Shown: piece after piece, positions 13,881 to 25,040 of the stretch
How the letters are laid out: every line of letters starts with the position of its first letter
How positions within the stretch are numbered: the stretch's first letter is position 1
Virus record (IMG/VR): IMGVR_UViG_3300006641_000083
Coordinates: 1 to 36,276 of that record
DNA from: a virus
Strand: one strand, 5' to 3'
Length of the DNA stretch: 36,276 bases
The notes under the pieces: model-generated
The model's database searches: none
Seen by the model: the letters and a program-made list of their open reading frames with translations, nothing else
Told to the model about the DNA's origin: nothing
Translations under genes and position numbers: made by a program

Positions 13881-15493
13881 TAGAACGCATCCTCAGTGAC
13901 TGTTGATTGGAAGTTCATGGCTGTTACATTCCATGTGTCTGTAGCATCATTAGTACCAAACTTCATGGAAATAGAACGACTAGATTGTTGTTCAGTAGTC
14001 ATCCAAGGGTAATCAGTGTCAATGTCCATCACGCCTTGTTGACCATAGTCAGGCGTTTGACCAACAGAGTTAGAGCCTCCAATAGTGAGATTCAACTTGC
14101 CCGTTCCAGTAACTTCTGGCAATGTCCTGTGAACATAAACCAGTGAGCTGTACGGTACGCTAGAACCATCAGCCATTGTCAACAGCATGTTGTTACGTTC
14201 AAATTCAGCATCAATAGCTGCTCCAACAAATGAATTGCCTACGTTGGTTTGAATTAACTTAGCGTTTGCGACTTCACCTTTGGCATATACAACCGTGCGA
14301 GAAGCCAAGTTAAATTGACCACTGACAACCTTTGGACCTTCTGTTGCCATACAGGCATTCATGATGTCTTTTGGTGGGTTCCAAATGTCCAAGTCGTATC
14401 GATACGAAATCATCTTGTTACACCAACCGGTTGATGTCAGGTCTGGGTAATAGATCTCAATCTGATACTTTTGAGTGTTGTTTACCATGAACACACGGTC
14501 ATAGTACGTTGGATTCAGGTGATCAAAGAAATAATTCTTGATTCTCTGATTGCCAATTGAGTTGAAGTTAGACCCGTCAAACGCCCAAATGTCACGCGCA
14601 TCGATGCCAAACACCATTGCATCAGTGTTGGTCCAGCAGTTGTTGTTTAACAACCCACGCCCTTGGTTAAACAGACGCACACCAAAGATTGGCGCTGTCG
14701 TGCTTTGGTAGGCAATAGGTGAGAAAACAACAGTATCCCAATATGAGCAAACATAGAAGTTGGCCCCAAGGAAGAAACCGTCAATCAATGGACCACGAAC
14801 AGGAACCTCTTGCTCGTTAGCCACGTTAGACAAGGTTGGCTCCCATGTCGCAGGAATGCCAGTGTTGGCAAATGCCTGTGACCAACGAACCGTGGTTGGA
14901 TAGTTGTACTCAGTACCGCTAATAACTTTGGTAAGGTTGCCAGCAATTAGGATGTTGCCTACGTTTGGAGAACAGTAGTTACGGACAAAGGCAGCTTTTG
15001 TACTGGTTACGCCAATGTCGTAGTTCCAATCAGCATCAGGCGTAATGGTGATTTCGTTGCTTGTCGGCAAGAACTGCATGGGGTTGTTGATCGTGTCATT
15101 GATAAAAAACACGTTACCAACCCACGATGTCGTGATGTTCAGGTTTGCCGTATAGCCAGCCAAGTAGGCAGCTGGGTTAGCGCCAACGCCTGGGGTAATG
15201 TTTGACACCCCTGAAGTTGTTACCATGTACCACTTGCCATGACTGCTAGAGTCACGGGTGGCTACGATGTAAACCCAGTTTGTCTCACTGCGAAAGCCGC
15301 CTTCCATGAAGATGCCGCCAGCAGGAACAGCAGTCAAAATCTCTTCTTCGCCAAAGATCTTCTTGATGCCACGAACATCAGATTCGACGTTTTTACCGGA
15401 GTTATATTCCATTGGGCCAAGGACGTTGCTAGGAACGTCTGGCGTGAAGGACATCTTTGAAAAGGGGGAGCGCAGCCGCTGATAATCAGCCAT
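13880..15493 (-). CDS. tail hub/nozzle protein (gp10-like)
   Basis: 537 residues from ATG 15493, chosen over ATG 15499 because GAGG is 7 bases upstream of the former. The sequence is beta-rich with repeated aromatic and Asn motifs (FQSTV, NYPTTVRWSQAF, YYDRVFMVNN, YRYDLDIWNPP) and FGIDARDIWAFDGSNFNSIGNQRIKNYFF, similar to the stabilisation protein gp10 of P22-type tails and to beta-propeller tail-nozzle proteins of podoviruses. It would close the portal and adaptor channel and hold packaged DNA. The assignment rests on pattern and position. Confidence 0.6.
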   Translation of the reverse strand: MADYQRLRSPFSKMSFTPDVPSNVLGPMEYNSGKNVESDVRGIKKIFGEEEILTAVPAGGIFMEGGFRSETNWVYIVATRDSSSHGKWYMVTTSGVSNITPGVGANPAAYLAGYTANLNITTSWVGNVFFINDTINNPMQFLPTSNEITITPDADWNYDIGVTSTKAAFVRNYCSPNVGNILIAGNLTKVISGTEYNYPTTVRWSQAFANTGIPATWEPTLSNVANEQEVPVRGPLIDGFFLGANFYVCSYWDTVVFSPIAYQSTTAPIFGVRLFNQGRGLLNNNCWTNTDAMVFGIDARDIWAFDGSNFNSIGNQRIKNYFFDHLNPTYYDRVFMVNNTQKYQIEIYYPDLTSTGWCNKMISYRYDLDIWNPPKDIMNACMATEGPKVVSGQFNLASRTVVYAKGEVANAKLIQTNVGNSFVGAAIDAEFERNNMLLTMADGSSVPYSSLVYVHRTLPEVTGTGKLNLTIGGSNSVGQTPDYGQQGVMDIDTDYPWMTTEQQSSRSISMKFGTNDATDTWNVTAMNFQSTVTEDAF

Positions 15494-16553
15494 CTTCATC
15501 CTCTGTCATTTTGACCAGATTGGACATCAATCGTGCGTCTTTAGGATTAAATTCTAGTGCTTTTTCACAAAGCGTGATTGCCTCTTCTTTGCGTCCCAAA
15601 TGCCATGCAGCAATGCTTGCCAAGTCATACGGCTTCTCTGTCCACACGGACGGGTCCATTGTATAAACAAGGGCCTTGTCTTTGATTTCTAGAGACTTCT
15701 GAGCAGCAAAATAGCACTGGTTCCAATCATGCTTCATGTAGCTAAACATAGCCAAATCAACCCAAGGCTCACGTGTACCAGGCGCTTCAGCACAAGCAGC
15801 CATGTACCACTTTAAAGCTTCGCTATGGTTGTTCAAATGTTCATAGCTTTTGCCTAAAAGGCGCATGGCATAGCATCTTTCGTTTGCCCAAGTAGCTCCA
15901 TCCATTTCAAGATACTTACGCAAATACGTAACAGCCTCTTCCCACCGGCTATAAAACGTCAGTTCCCGCGCATGATAGAAGGCATTACGTGGACAAAAAG
16001 GATCTTCCTTTATAGCCAGCTCTAAGAGTGGCATGTATTGACCACGACTCTTGGTTGGATCAGGATGGTGGCTAACCAACAACATGTCAGTGTGGGCGTA
16101 TATCTCGTTTGTCCTGTGATCAGGGCGAGGATATTCGTGAACAGGGTGATGCCAATGGTAACCATGACGGTGGTGAATCTTCTCGTAAAAGAAAGAAATT
16201 CCACAGCCCCAATCAAACTTGTAGCGCAGACGGGTAGTGTTTTCTTGCCAGACCCGTTCAATTTCCTCGCGCCAGCCTGACTCAAGGATTTCGTCAAGGT
16301 CTAGGCTGATACAAACATCAAAGTCTCTAGGAATCAATGCAAGAGCAGTATCACGGGCTTTGTCAAAGCGCCAAGGGCTGATGCAAATGTCATGCACTAC
16401 AGCCCCGTACTTCTTTCCCCACTTAGCGGTTCTGTCTGTAGAACCTGTGTCAGCAATCAGAATGAGGTCAGCATCTTTTGCTGAGTTGCAGAATCGTTCT
16501 ACAAATTGTTCCTCATTCTTGCTGATTGCGTAAACTGCTATTTTCAATGCCAT
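15486..16553 (-). CDS. glycosyltransferase family 2 with TPR-like C-terminus
   Basis: 355 residues from ATG 16553, 14 bp after the upstream stop and with AGGAA well placed. An open frame to 16589 would run into the upstream gene. The GT-A core shows DTGSTDRT (35-42) and the DxD-type metal and nucleotide-sugar site DLDEIL (85-90). HRHGYHWHHPVHEY lies in the acceptor region. The C-terminal half has TPR-like helices (LGKSYEHLNNHSEALKWYM, LGRKEEAITLCEKALEFNPKDARL). It should transfer a sugar from an activated donor, but the acceptor is unknown. Its location between the tail hub and fibre genes suggests a virion or fibre substrate, or host-surface modification. Confidence 0.8.
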   Translation of the reverse strand: MALKIAVYAISKNEEQFVERFCNSAKDADLILIADTGSTDRTAKWGKKYGAVVHDICISPWRFDKARDTALALIPRDFDVCISLDLDEILESGWREEIERVWQENTTRLRYKFDWGCGISFFYEKIHHRHGYHWHHPVHEYPRPDHRTNEIYAHTDMLLVSHHPDPTKSRGQYMPLLELAIKEDPFCPRNAFYHARELTFYSRWEEAVTYLRKYLEMDGATWANERCYAMRLLGKSYEHLNNHSEALKWYMAACAEAPGTREPWVDLAMFSYMKHDWNQCYFAAQKSLEIKDKALVYTMDPSVWTEKPYDLASIAAWHLGRKEEAITLCEKALEFNPKDARLMSNLVKMTEDEDG

Positions 16554-16567
16554 GCTATGTTTTCCTA

Positions 16568-17026
16568 TTAAGGTGTCATTGGTTGCCAATCGGGGCTTTT
16601 AGGCCACTCAACTGGTAAACGTGCGTCAGTCACTGTAGCAGGGAAATCTCGCAATGCTTGGCGATATGTAGCCCATGCTTGTTTGTCAACGGTACAGTCA
16701 GGAATCTGTGTCCAATCGCATTGAGTCAGCAAGTTATTGCGAGTGCCACGCAATTGAGTCATTGCAGAATCTTTAGCTGCTTGAATTTCTTCTGCGGTCA
16801 GGCTTTGAACTTGAACAACGCTTACGAATTCACCATCGTCATAAGCAGCTGCTGGAACTAACTTTTGTGTCAGTGAATCGTAGTTTTTGAAACGATTGAC
16901 TTTTTTAGCTCCTTGTTCAGTCAACCATTCATCACTTGAACCGTTTACAGGAAATGATGTGTTTGGGAATAGCTCTTTGTAGTCGCCTACTGTAATAGTG
17001 CCGTTTTGTGTAATTGCAATTTCCAT
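16568..17026 (-). CDS. tail fibre assembly chaperone-like protein
   Basis: A 152-residue protein. The last 75 residues contain RNNLLTQCDWTQIPDC, WATYRQALRDFP and WPKSPDW, the recognised pattern of the phage tail assembly chaperone family (PF16778-type), often fused or adjacent to tail fibres. The N-terminus (ITQNGTITVGDYKELFPNTSFP) is characteristic of the same proteins. It probably helps fold or assemble the fibre proteins encoded next to it. Ten bases separate it from the LamG protein upstream. Confidence 0.75.
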   Translation of the reverse strand: MEIAITQNGTITVGDYKELFPNTSFPVNGSSDEWLTEQGAKKVNRFKNYDSLTQKLVPAAAYDDGEFVSVVQVQSLTAEEIQAAKDSAMTQLRGTRNNLLTQCDWTQIPDCTVDKQAWATYRQALRDFPATVTDARLPVEWPKSPDWQPMTP

Positions 17027-17035
17027 GATTTTTCC

Positions 17036-19060
17036 TTATGAACTTATTGGGCCAACATTTGAGAAAGCCGCTGCTGGAGGTGTAAATGCCGTTGTGTAAC
17101 GTGCATAACCTTTGGTGATGCGGAGGTCGTCTATGTAACCAACGTATTTATATGGACCTAAAGTGCCTCTAGAACCAATTACTGGTTGGCTTGTTGAAGT
17201 AATTGCGTAATTGTATGTATCGGTATACGTTGATCCTTCTTGAACACCATTAACAAACATTTTTGTGCTTGTTCCAGATCGACATACTGCAATATGACTC
17301 CATTGACTTGTAGGAGTTGCATTTGCATTACTCAATATTCTGTCTGCTCCGTTTGACGCAAAAACTAATTTGTTTGCTTCCAAATACCAATTAAATGGAA
17401 GTGCGGTATATGCAGGGTTGTAATATCCAATAATCCAATTGTCAGCAAGACTTGAAGGATTAATCCATGCTTCTATTGTAAAGTCGCCTGTACCAAATGC
17501 CCAAATTGCATTGTTTTGACCAATAAGGTAGCTGCTTCCATCAAAGTACATTGACCCTGTACCAAACTTTTTAACGCTAGTAGAAATCTGAGCATTACCC
17601 ACAGTTTCTAAGTCGTTCATCATTGCGTTGTCGTAGATGGCTCCGTTGGTCATGTTGCAAAGCAGCGATGTGTTTGAAACAGCAGTCAATGGCGCAGTTG
17701 GTGGAGTGAAGTTTGTCGTGTAAACCGCAGTTCCGTTTACAACTCGGAGATCAGAAACATATGCTGGTAAGAAATATTGCGTACCATCGTAGCTGCCAAT
17801 ATATGTAGCTCGAATAGGGGTAGCGGGATTACTTCCTGAGCTTGTTGGCGTGCCAGCCAATCCATTTACAAAAACAGTATAGTTAGTACCGTTCTTTACC
17901 AGCGCAAAATGATTCCACGTATTGTTCTTCATTCCATAAACACCAGCTCCACCTCCAATGCCATTTACAAAGTAGGCTGGGCTATTGTTTTGCGATGAAA
18001 CGTAGGCTTCAATGTCGCCGTTACGCAAATATATTTGAATCGGGTATCCATTTGAATAGATGCACTGGTATGAACCGGAAGTCGAAGAGCCGCTATAGAC
18101 CCAGCCCTCGATTGTCCAATCACCAGATGTTAGGTTTAATGCAGAACCGCTACCAACATTCAAATAATCCCCAGACCCATCAAAATACCCGCTACCACCA
18201 ATAGTGGCTGTACTGTATGCAGTAGATGTTCCAAATGGGTTGAAGCGTTGTACGCTTGGATTTCCGTCCACTGTCACAGCGAAAGCATTGCTACTGCTAT
18301 CTTTAAACCTATTTGCTTGGCAAGTAAGTAATGAAGTCCCGCTGATTGCTGTTAATGGTGTAGTGCTTGGCGTGAACGCAGCAGTGTAAACAGCAGTACC
18401 TTTAACAACCCTTGCATTTGAAATATAACCCAAAAATGTCTGGCTATATCCGTCAAAGTTACCGATACCAAGTCTTGAAGTAGTTGTTTTTAAGGCTTTT
18501 GAATTTGTGAATGTGTTACTTTGCGTGCCATTAATAAACACTCTAAACGTAGTTCCAGACCTTGTGACGGCAATGTGGTTCCAAGTGTTATACGAAACCG
18601 TAGTAACAGACGTTACATCGTCGCTTGAGTTATCAGAGTAAGTTACAAAGAATCGAATTGTTCTGGCATCGTTCAATAAAAGGCCAAAAGTATCTTGAAA
18701 ACTCGCAGCATACTTGGTGATAATGCCACCATATCCTGCGCCAATATTTCCAGTGGGGCAAATCCATGCCTCAAGCGTAAAGTCACCACTACCAAAATCA
18801 AAGGCAGTGTTATTTGCAACCATTAAATCATCACCAGAACCATCAAAATAATTTGACCAATTAGACCCGTAAGGACTAAATGAGCCTTGTGTCGTATTGC
18901 CAGCGCGTGTAATGGTGAAGTTGTTGGTTGAGCTGTCCAAAAATGTATTGTTCTGAGCGCCGTTAGTACCATCTCCATGCAACAGCATAGTGACGTAATT
19001 AAACTGAGCGTCTGGAGGTGTTGACGCAGCAGCGCCTGATTTGATTGCAGCACTAAACAT
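17036..19060 (-). CDS. tail adhesin with three LamG/lectin-like domains
   Basis: A 674-residue protein. After a short N-terminus (AAASTPPDAQFNYVTMLLHG), three concanavalin-A/LamG-like domains of about 200 residues follow, each marked by YFDGSG-D or YFDGSSYL, GDFTLEAWI / GDWTIEGWV / GDFTIEAWI, WNHIAVTRSGT / WNHFALVKNGT / WSHIAVCRSGT and a conserved end with Y(I/V)SDLRV-like and YTTAFTPP segments. LamG domains bind glycans, so host-surface recognition is inferred. Internal triplication is clear. It is one of several adjacent fibre-type proteins. Confidence 0.8.
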   Translation of the reverse strand: MFSAAIKSGAAASTPPDAQFNYVTMLLHGDGTNGAQNNTFLDSSTNNFTITRAGNTTQGSFSPYGSNWSNYFDGSGDDLMVANNTAFDFGSGDFTLEAWICPTGNIGAGYGGIITKYAASFQDTFGLLLNDARTIRFFVTYSDNSSDDVTSVTTVSYNTWNHIAVTRSGTTFRVFINGTQSNTFTNSKALKTTTSRLGIGNFDGYSQTFLGYISNARVVKGTAVYTAAFTPSTTPLTAISGTSLLTCQANRFKDSSSNAFAVTVDGNPSVQRFNPFGTSTAYSTATIGGSGYFDGSGDYLNVGSGSALNLTSGDWTIEGWVYSGSSTSGSYQCIYSNGYPIQIYLRNGDIEAYVSSQNNSPAYFVNGIGGGAGVYGMKNNTWNHFALVKNGTNYTVFVNGLAGTPTSSGSNPATPIRATYIGSYDGTQYFLPAYVSDLRVVNGTAVYTTNFTPPTAPLTAVSNTSLLCNMTNGAIYDNAMMNDLETVGNAQISTSVKKFGTGSMYFDGSSYLIGQNNAIWAFGTGDFTIEAWINPSSLADNWIIGYYNPAYTALPFNWYLEANKLVFASNGADRILSNANATPTSQWSHIAVCRSGTSTKMFVNGVQEGSTYTDTYNYAITSTSQPVIGSRGTLGPYKYVGYIDDLRITKGYARYTTAFTPPAAAFSNVGPISS

Positions 19061-19069
19061 TGTTAGTCC

Positions 19070-19465
19070 TTACTGTGTGTAGTTTTGACCAACAGTCACG
19101 CCATACCAGCTTGTTCCATCGCTGAAGAACGAATAAATATCTTGTTTACTTGCGGTACTTGTCACTGTTGGAGCAGTGCCACCAGCCCAGTTAACTGTTG
19201 ACCAAGTAACAGTACGTGATCCGGTTGCATCTTGACGCAAATAAATGATAAATGATTTACCAGCGGCTGCTGTAGGCATTGTGATTGTTGCGTTACCTGT
19301 CAACGTCAAAACTTGCACAGTACCGTTAGCCAATGAAACTGTAATTGCCGTGCTTGTGTTAGCCGTGTACGCAGTTTCTGTGTAGTTGGTAACTGTTGGA
19401 TTTGTTAAGCCACCATTGGAATCAGCAACTTCTGCTAATTTAGATAGGTTGCGGGGAATTGTCAT
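19070..19465 (-). CDS. small Thr-rich fibre-associated protein
   Basis: 131 residues from ATG 19465, which shares ATGA with the upstream stop and has GGAAGGAA upstream. A longer frame to 19480 is open but less likely. It is very rich in Thr, Ser and Val with alternating strands (TAITVSLANGTVQVLTLTGNATITMPTAAAGKSFIIYLRQD) and W residues near the end, a beta-sandwich pattern seen in phage fibre tips. The function is likely structural. Confidence 0.65.
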   Translation of the reverse strand: MTIPRNLSKLAEVADSNGGLTNPTVTNYTETAYTANTSTAITVSLANGTVQVLTLTGNATITMPTAAAGKSFIIYLRQDATGSRTVTWSTVNWAGGTAPTVTSTASKQDIYSFFSDGTSWYGVTVGQNYTQ

Positions 19466-19818
19466 ACTATTTCCTTCCAAGATGTTGTTTCTTCATCCCA
19501 TGCATACATTTTGCCATCAGTAGGCATAGGAGTGGGTGCGTCCCATAAGCAAGTCTGCTCGTTCAATACCCATGAAGCAAATGGCTTTGGTGGGATAAAC
19601 GCATCACGTTGAGCATCGTATGTGTAGCCTACGCCAGCATAGTTCTTACGGATGTTTCCGTTGTAGCTGGTTTGAACCCATGTGCCACCAAAATGGCTAC
19701 GGCAGAACTCAGCACCAACTGATTCTGTTTCTACGCCATCAAGCAAGCAGTCATTGTTATGCACCACGATCACACGCAGTACTGTGTTGTTTAATCCGAT
19801 TTCAGCAAAGTGTGCCAT
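19462..19818 (-). CDS. conserved phage protein, GGTW/YAGIGY type
   Basis: A 118-residue protein of a family often seen in marine and freshwater phages next to tail genes. Hallmarks are MAHFAEIGLNN, V-I-V-V-H-N-N-D, FGGTWVQTSYNG, RKNYAGVGYTY, DAFIPPKPFASWVL and WDAPTPMPTDGKMYAWDEETTSW. It is small, soluble and aromatic-rich. The role is probably as a minor tail or fibre protein, but no biochemical function is known to me. Confidence 0.7.
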   Translation of the reverse strand: MAHFAEIGLNNTVLRVIVVHNNDCLLDGVETESVGAEFCRSHFGGTWVQTSYNGNIRKNYAGVGYTYDAQRDAFIPPKPFASWVLNEQTCLWDAPTPMPTDGKMYAWDEETTSWKEIV

Positions 19819-19827
19819 GTTATTTCC

Positions 19828-20697
19828 TTAGAACGTGATGGAGCCAGAGGCTGTGAATTTGTAGATGTTATATGAGCCATCAGTGGTTATTGTTGGAGAG
19901 CCTGTTGTTGATGCTGCTGTTGAAAGTGTTCTAATAATTACAACGCCTGAACCGCCAGAGGCTCCACTATTGCTATTTGAACCACCACCACCGCCGCCGC
20001 CTGTATTAGCAGTACCAGCAGTACCAGCAGCATTTTTGCCACCATTACCACCGCCTCCAGCTCCACCTGTTCCAGCAGAACCAGAAGAAGAACTGTAAGC
20101 ACCACCGCCACCGCCGCCAGCATAAGTCACAGATGCCCCTGTAATTGATGATGCAGTACCTGCGCCACCGTTGCCAGCCGTAGCGTTTGCAGTGGCGTTA
20201 CTACCAACTGCACTTGCTCCTCCACCCCCGCCGCCATTCCATGTTGCGCCATTACCACCAGTGTTACCTTGAGATGGAGATGTAGATGGAGTGTTTCCAG
20301 CTCCACCAGTTGTAGCATATGTTCCACCACCACCAGAACCGCCTGAACCAGCAGTTCCAAGATATGTAGAACCGCCACCGCCGCCAGTAGAAGTAATTGA
20401 ACCAAATACAGAATTACTACCATTTGCACCGTTGCTAGGCCAAACATTACCCGTACCGCCAGCGCCAACGGTAACTGTAATAGCAGAACCAGAAGAAACA
20501 CTTAATCCGGTAGCAGTTCTAAAACCGCCAGCTCCTCCAGCTCCTCCACCACCTGATTGACCTTCAGAGCCGCCACCGCCACCAGCAACAACCAAATATT
20601 CAACAGAAACTGGTGGAATATAAGGAGAGGGCCAATTACTAGCGCCTTTAGCTTGTCCCTGTTGTGTCAGTGTAAAAATTCCTGAGTATTGAGCCAT
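19828..20697 (-). CDS. glycine-rich tail tip adhesin (paralog 1)
   Basis: A 289-residue protein of the Gly-rich phage tip type. The N-terminus is followed by VEYLVVAGGGGG, FRTATGLSVSSGSAITVTVGAGG and many poly-Gly segments, then VVIIRTLSTAAST and a terminal YNIYKFTASGSITF. Poly-Gly helices of such proteins stack into sheets at fibre ends and carry host range. The neighbouring gene 20707-21594 encodes the same architecture, so this is a recent duplication or cassette. The start ATG 20697 follows the upstream stop by nine bases. Confidence 0.8.
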   Translation of the reverse strand: MAQYSGIFTLTQQGQAKGASNWPSPYIPPVSVEYLVVAGGGGGSEGQSGGGGAGGAGGFRTATGLSVSSGSAITVTVGAGGTGNVWPSNGANGSNSVFGSITSTGGGGGSTYLGTAGSGGSGGGGTYATTGGAGNTPSTSPSQGNTGGNGATWNGGGGGGASAVGSNATANATAGNGGAGTASSITGASVTYAGGGGGGAYSSSSGSAGTGGAGGGGNGGKNAAGTAGTANTGGGGGGGSNSNSGASGGSGVVIIRTLSTAASTTGSPTITTDGSYNIYKFTASGSITF

Positions 20698-20706
20698 TTT
20701 TTATCC

Positions 20707-21594
20707 TCAGAATGTGATTGAACCTGAAGCAGTCCATGTGTAAATACGATATCCACCAGTAATGGTGTATGTTGGAGAGCCTGTTGTAGATGCAGCTTCT
20801 GCGTAGGAGTCGGCGTAACGAATAATAACAATGCCAGAGCCGCCAGTGCCGCCGCCTTTATGATTTGCTCCGCTTGTGCCTGATGAGCCAGCTCCACCGC
20901 CACCGCCGCCAGTATTAGCTGTTCCATTTGATCCAGCTGAATTAGATCCACCTTGACCACCACCGCCAGAACCGCCATTGCCACCAATAGCGCTAGAGTC
21001 GCCACCACCACCACCGCCACCACCTGCGTAAGTTACAGAACTTCCGCTAATAGATGAAGCCGTGCCAGAGCCACCAGAACCTCCAGTGCTAGAGTTGTAG
21101 TTTCCCCCAGCAGAACCAGAGCCGCCACCACCACCAGCAGGATATGGGCTACTACTGCTGCCGTTTCCACCTGCGTTACCTTGTCCAGATGTTCCAGCAC
21201 CACCGTTTCCAATGGATGGGTAAGTACCGCCGCCTCCAGAGCCGCCAACTTGGCCTCCTATGTTATTAGGCGAGCCAGTATAGTTGCCGCCCTTGCCGCC
21301 TCCAACAGAAGTTATGGTGCTAAATACGGAATCGGAGCCATTTGAATATGCGTTAGTTGTAGTCGCTGCCTGACCAGCACCACCCGCACCTACAGTTACA
21401 GTAATTGCAGAACCGGAAGTCACAGCAAAGCCTGTTGCCGTTCTAAAACCGCCAGCGCCACCACCGCCGCCTTCCCATCCACCACCTCCACCACCACCTG
21501 CTACAACAAGATACTCAACTGTTGAAGCAGAAGGAAGAGCTGATAAGGGATTAAAAGTCTCAGTAATAAACCCACCAAGGTATCTATTAGACAT
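20707..21594 (-). CDS. glycine-rich tail tip adhesin (paralog 2)
   Basis: A 295-residue protein with the same order as its neighbour: VEYLVVAGGGGG, FRTATGFAVTSGSAITVTVGAGG, long Gly-rich blocks, GGSGIVIIRYA and a terminal YRIYTWTASGSITF. The N-terminal segment (NRYLGGFITETFNPLS) differs from paralog 1, so the attachment sites may differ. The two Gly-rich regions have diverged in length and sequence while the framing motifs are conserved, the pattern of a receptor-binding module under diversification. Confidence 0.8.
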   Translation of the reverse strand: MSNRYLGGFITETFNPLSALPSASTVEYLVVAGGGGGGGWEGGGGGAGGFRTATGFAVTSGSAITVTVGAGGAGQAATTTNAYSNGSDSVFSTITSVGGGKGGNYTGSPNNIGGQVGGSGGGGTYPSIGNGGAGTSGQGNAGGNGSSSSPYPAGGGGGSGSAGGNYNSSTGGSGGSGTASSISGSSVTYAGGGGGGGGDSSAIGGNGGSGGGGQGGSNSAGSNGTANTGGGGGGAGSSGTSGANHKGGGTGGSGIVIIRYADSYAEAASTTGSPTYTITGGYRIYTWTASGSITF

Positions 21595-21606
21595 AATAAT
21601 TCCTTA

Positions 21607-21978
21607 TTAGGTAATTGCTTCGTATGCCGCAGTCAGTTCAATTGCGTTTGATGTACCAGAAGTCACCACAATTGATTGACCTTCGCCGACATAGATTGAT
21701 GTGCTTTTATCCAAAATAATCAATGAACCATTACCAGGAACAGTAATTTGATAAGCAATACGGTAAGCAGTGCCGCCACCGCCTGTTGCGCTATTGATCG
21801 ACACAGTAATTGATGCCGCAGAACTTGTTACGTTAGCAGCAACAATGTTGTCAATCTTGTTAACAGTGCCAGAAGCAGGAGTCAAAGCAGTCCAAGTGGT
21901 TGCACTTGTACCTGTAGGGATTAGATACGATGTGTTTCCATAAATGGATGTGACGTTTACGATGTTTGGATTAGCCAT
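21607..21978 (-). CDS. small beta-rich fibre-associated protein
   Basis: A 123-residue protein with alternating hydrophobic and Thr/Ser strands (NPNIVNVTSIYGNTSYLIPTG, ITVSINSATGGGGTAYRIAYQITV, SIVVTSG). A jelly-roll or beta-sandwich fold is likely, of a type often found in late phage operons beside fibres. It is soluble and without catalytic motif. One base separates it from the collagen-like gene upstream. The function is unknown, probably structural. Confidence 0.65.
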   Translation of the reverse strand: MANPNIVNVTSIYGNTSYLIPTGTSATTWTALTPASGTVNKIDNIVAANVTSSAASITVSINSATGGGGTAYRIAYQITVPGNGSLIILDKSTSIYVGEGQSIVVTSGTSNAIELTAAYEAIT

Positions 21979-21979
21979 T

Positions 21980-23998
<2,019 letters not shown>

Positions 23999-24006
23999 CC
24001 CTTACC

Positions 24007-24990
24007 TCACTTAAAGTTGTAGCGATAGCCACGTGGCTGAAATTCGCTAGTCAAGTGGCGATCACCACCAGACCATTTATCTTTGACCATTTGGTCTTCA
24101 ATCAGACCATAAGCATCATCAAGGCGTGACAGCCATTTCTGAGATTCTTCGGTGTTTTTGTTCTTGTCGTAGTACGCCCACAAGGTTGCATAGAAGTAAC
24201 CTTCAGGGAAGCTTGCCAACACAGCGTTGCTTTGAACCAATGGATATAAAGGATCTTCCGTTGGGCTAAACAAGAATGGGAATGTGCGGATGTAATACGC
24301 ATTGATGATCACGCCACCACCTGGGTTTGGCGTAAACACATAGTTAGGACCAACTTCAGAGAAGCTGGCGCGGATCACACGAGGTACGCCGAAAGGACGA
24401 ACGTACAACTGATCAATCATTCGCAAACGAATAATCTCTCTGTCACCAACACGGTCATAAACAATCCAAGGACCCATACTGGCAGCAGGTGTGTCAGGCT
24501 GGACTTCGTTGTTTGGAGTTTGTTGGAAGAAGAAAATAGGCCAGTTCATATCCGCAGGGATAGGAGCCATACCTTGATCGTCAGTAATCAATACACATGG
24601 GTCAACAGTGTCATAGGGATTGGTACGCAAAGCTGGAAGCTCCAGCTTACGCATTTTCAATTCACCCATCTGGATTGACTGTGTAATCTCAATAGTTGAC
24701 TGTGTAGGCAACATCAACAATGTGCCAGGCAAGTCATCATTGGAAATCATGCCATCAGGATCATTAACAGTAACGGTTCCTGATGTAAGTGCTGTGACAA
24801 CGCAAAACCCTTTGAGTGGGCTAATACCAACAAAGTCACCAACCATCAAAATACTTGTTGGATCACTAGAAACAGTGATTACGCCATCGGTAATATCAGT
24901 TGCAGAGATGCCAGTGCTTTTTGGAATTGCTCCAACCCACTTTGCTACTCGACTCACTAGAGCATTTGCAGATTGAATAAAGTCTGACAT
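24007..24990 (-). CDS. head-tail adaptor/tail tubular-like protein
   Basis: A 327-residue protein with a helical N-terminus (FIQSANALVSRVAKWVGAIPKS), a beta-rich middle (VVTALTSGTVTVNDPDG, LRTNPYDTVDPCVLITDD) and a helical C-terminal region YFYATLWAYYDKNKNTEESQKWLSRLDDAYGLIEDQMV. The C-terminal helices resemble those of podoviral adaptor proteins (P22 gp4 / T7 gp11-type), which sit under the portal. Position between capsid and fibre genes agrees. The exact member of the family is not certain. Confidence 0.6.
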   Translation of the reverse strand: MSDFIQSANALVSRVAKWVGAIPKSTGISATDITDGVITVSSDPTSILMVGDFVGISPLKGFCVVTALTSGTVTVNDPDGMISNDDLPGTLLMLPTQSTIEITQSIQMGELKMRKLELPALRTNPYDTVDPCVLITDDQGMAPIPADMNWPIFFFQQTPNNEVQPDTPAASMGPWIVYDRVGDREIIRLRMIDQLYVRPFGVPRVIRASFSEVGPNYVFTPNPGGGVIINAYYIRTFPFLFSPTEDPLYPLVQSNAVLASFPEGYFYATLWAYYDKNKNTEESQKWLSRLDDAYGLIEDQMVKDKWSGGDRHLTSEFQPRGYRYNFK

Positions 24991-25040
24991 CTCAATTCCT
25001 CATTTTGTCGGGATAGTTGATTGTATGGTAAAGACGTTTT

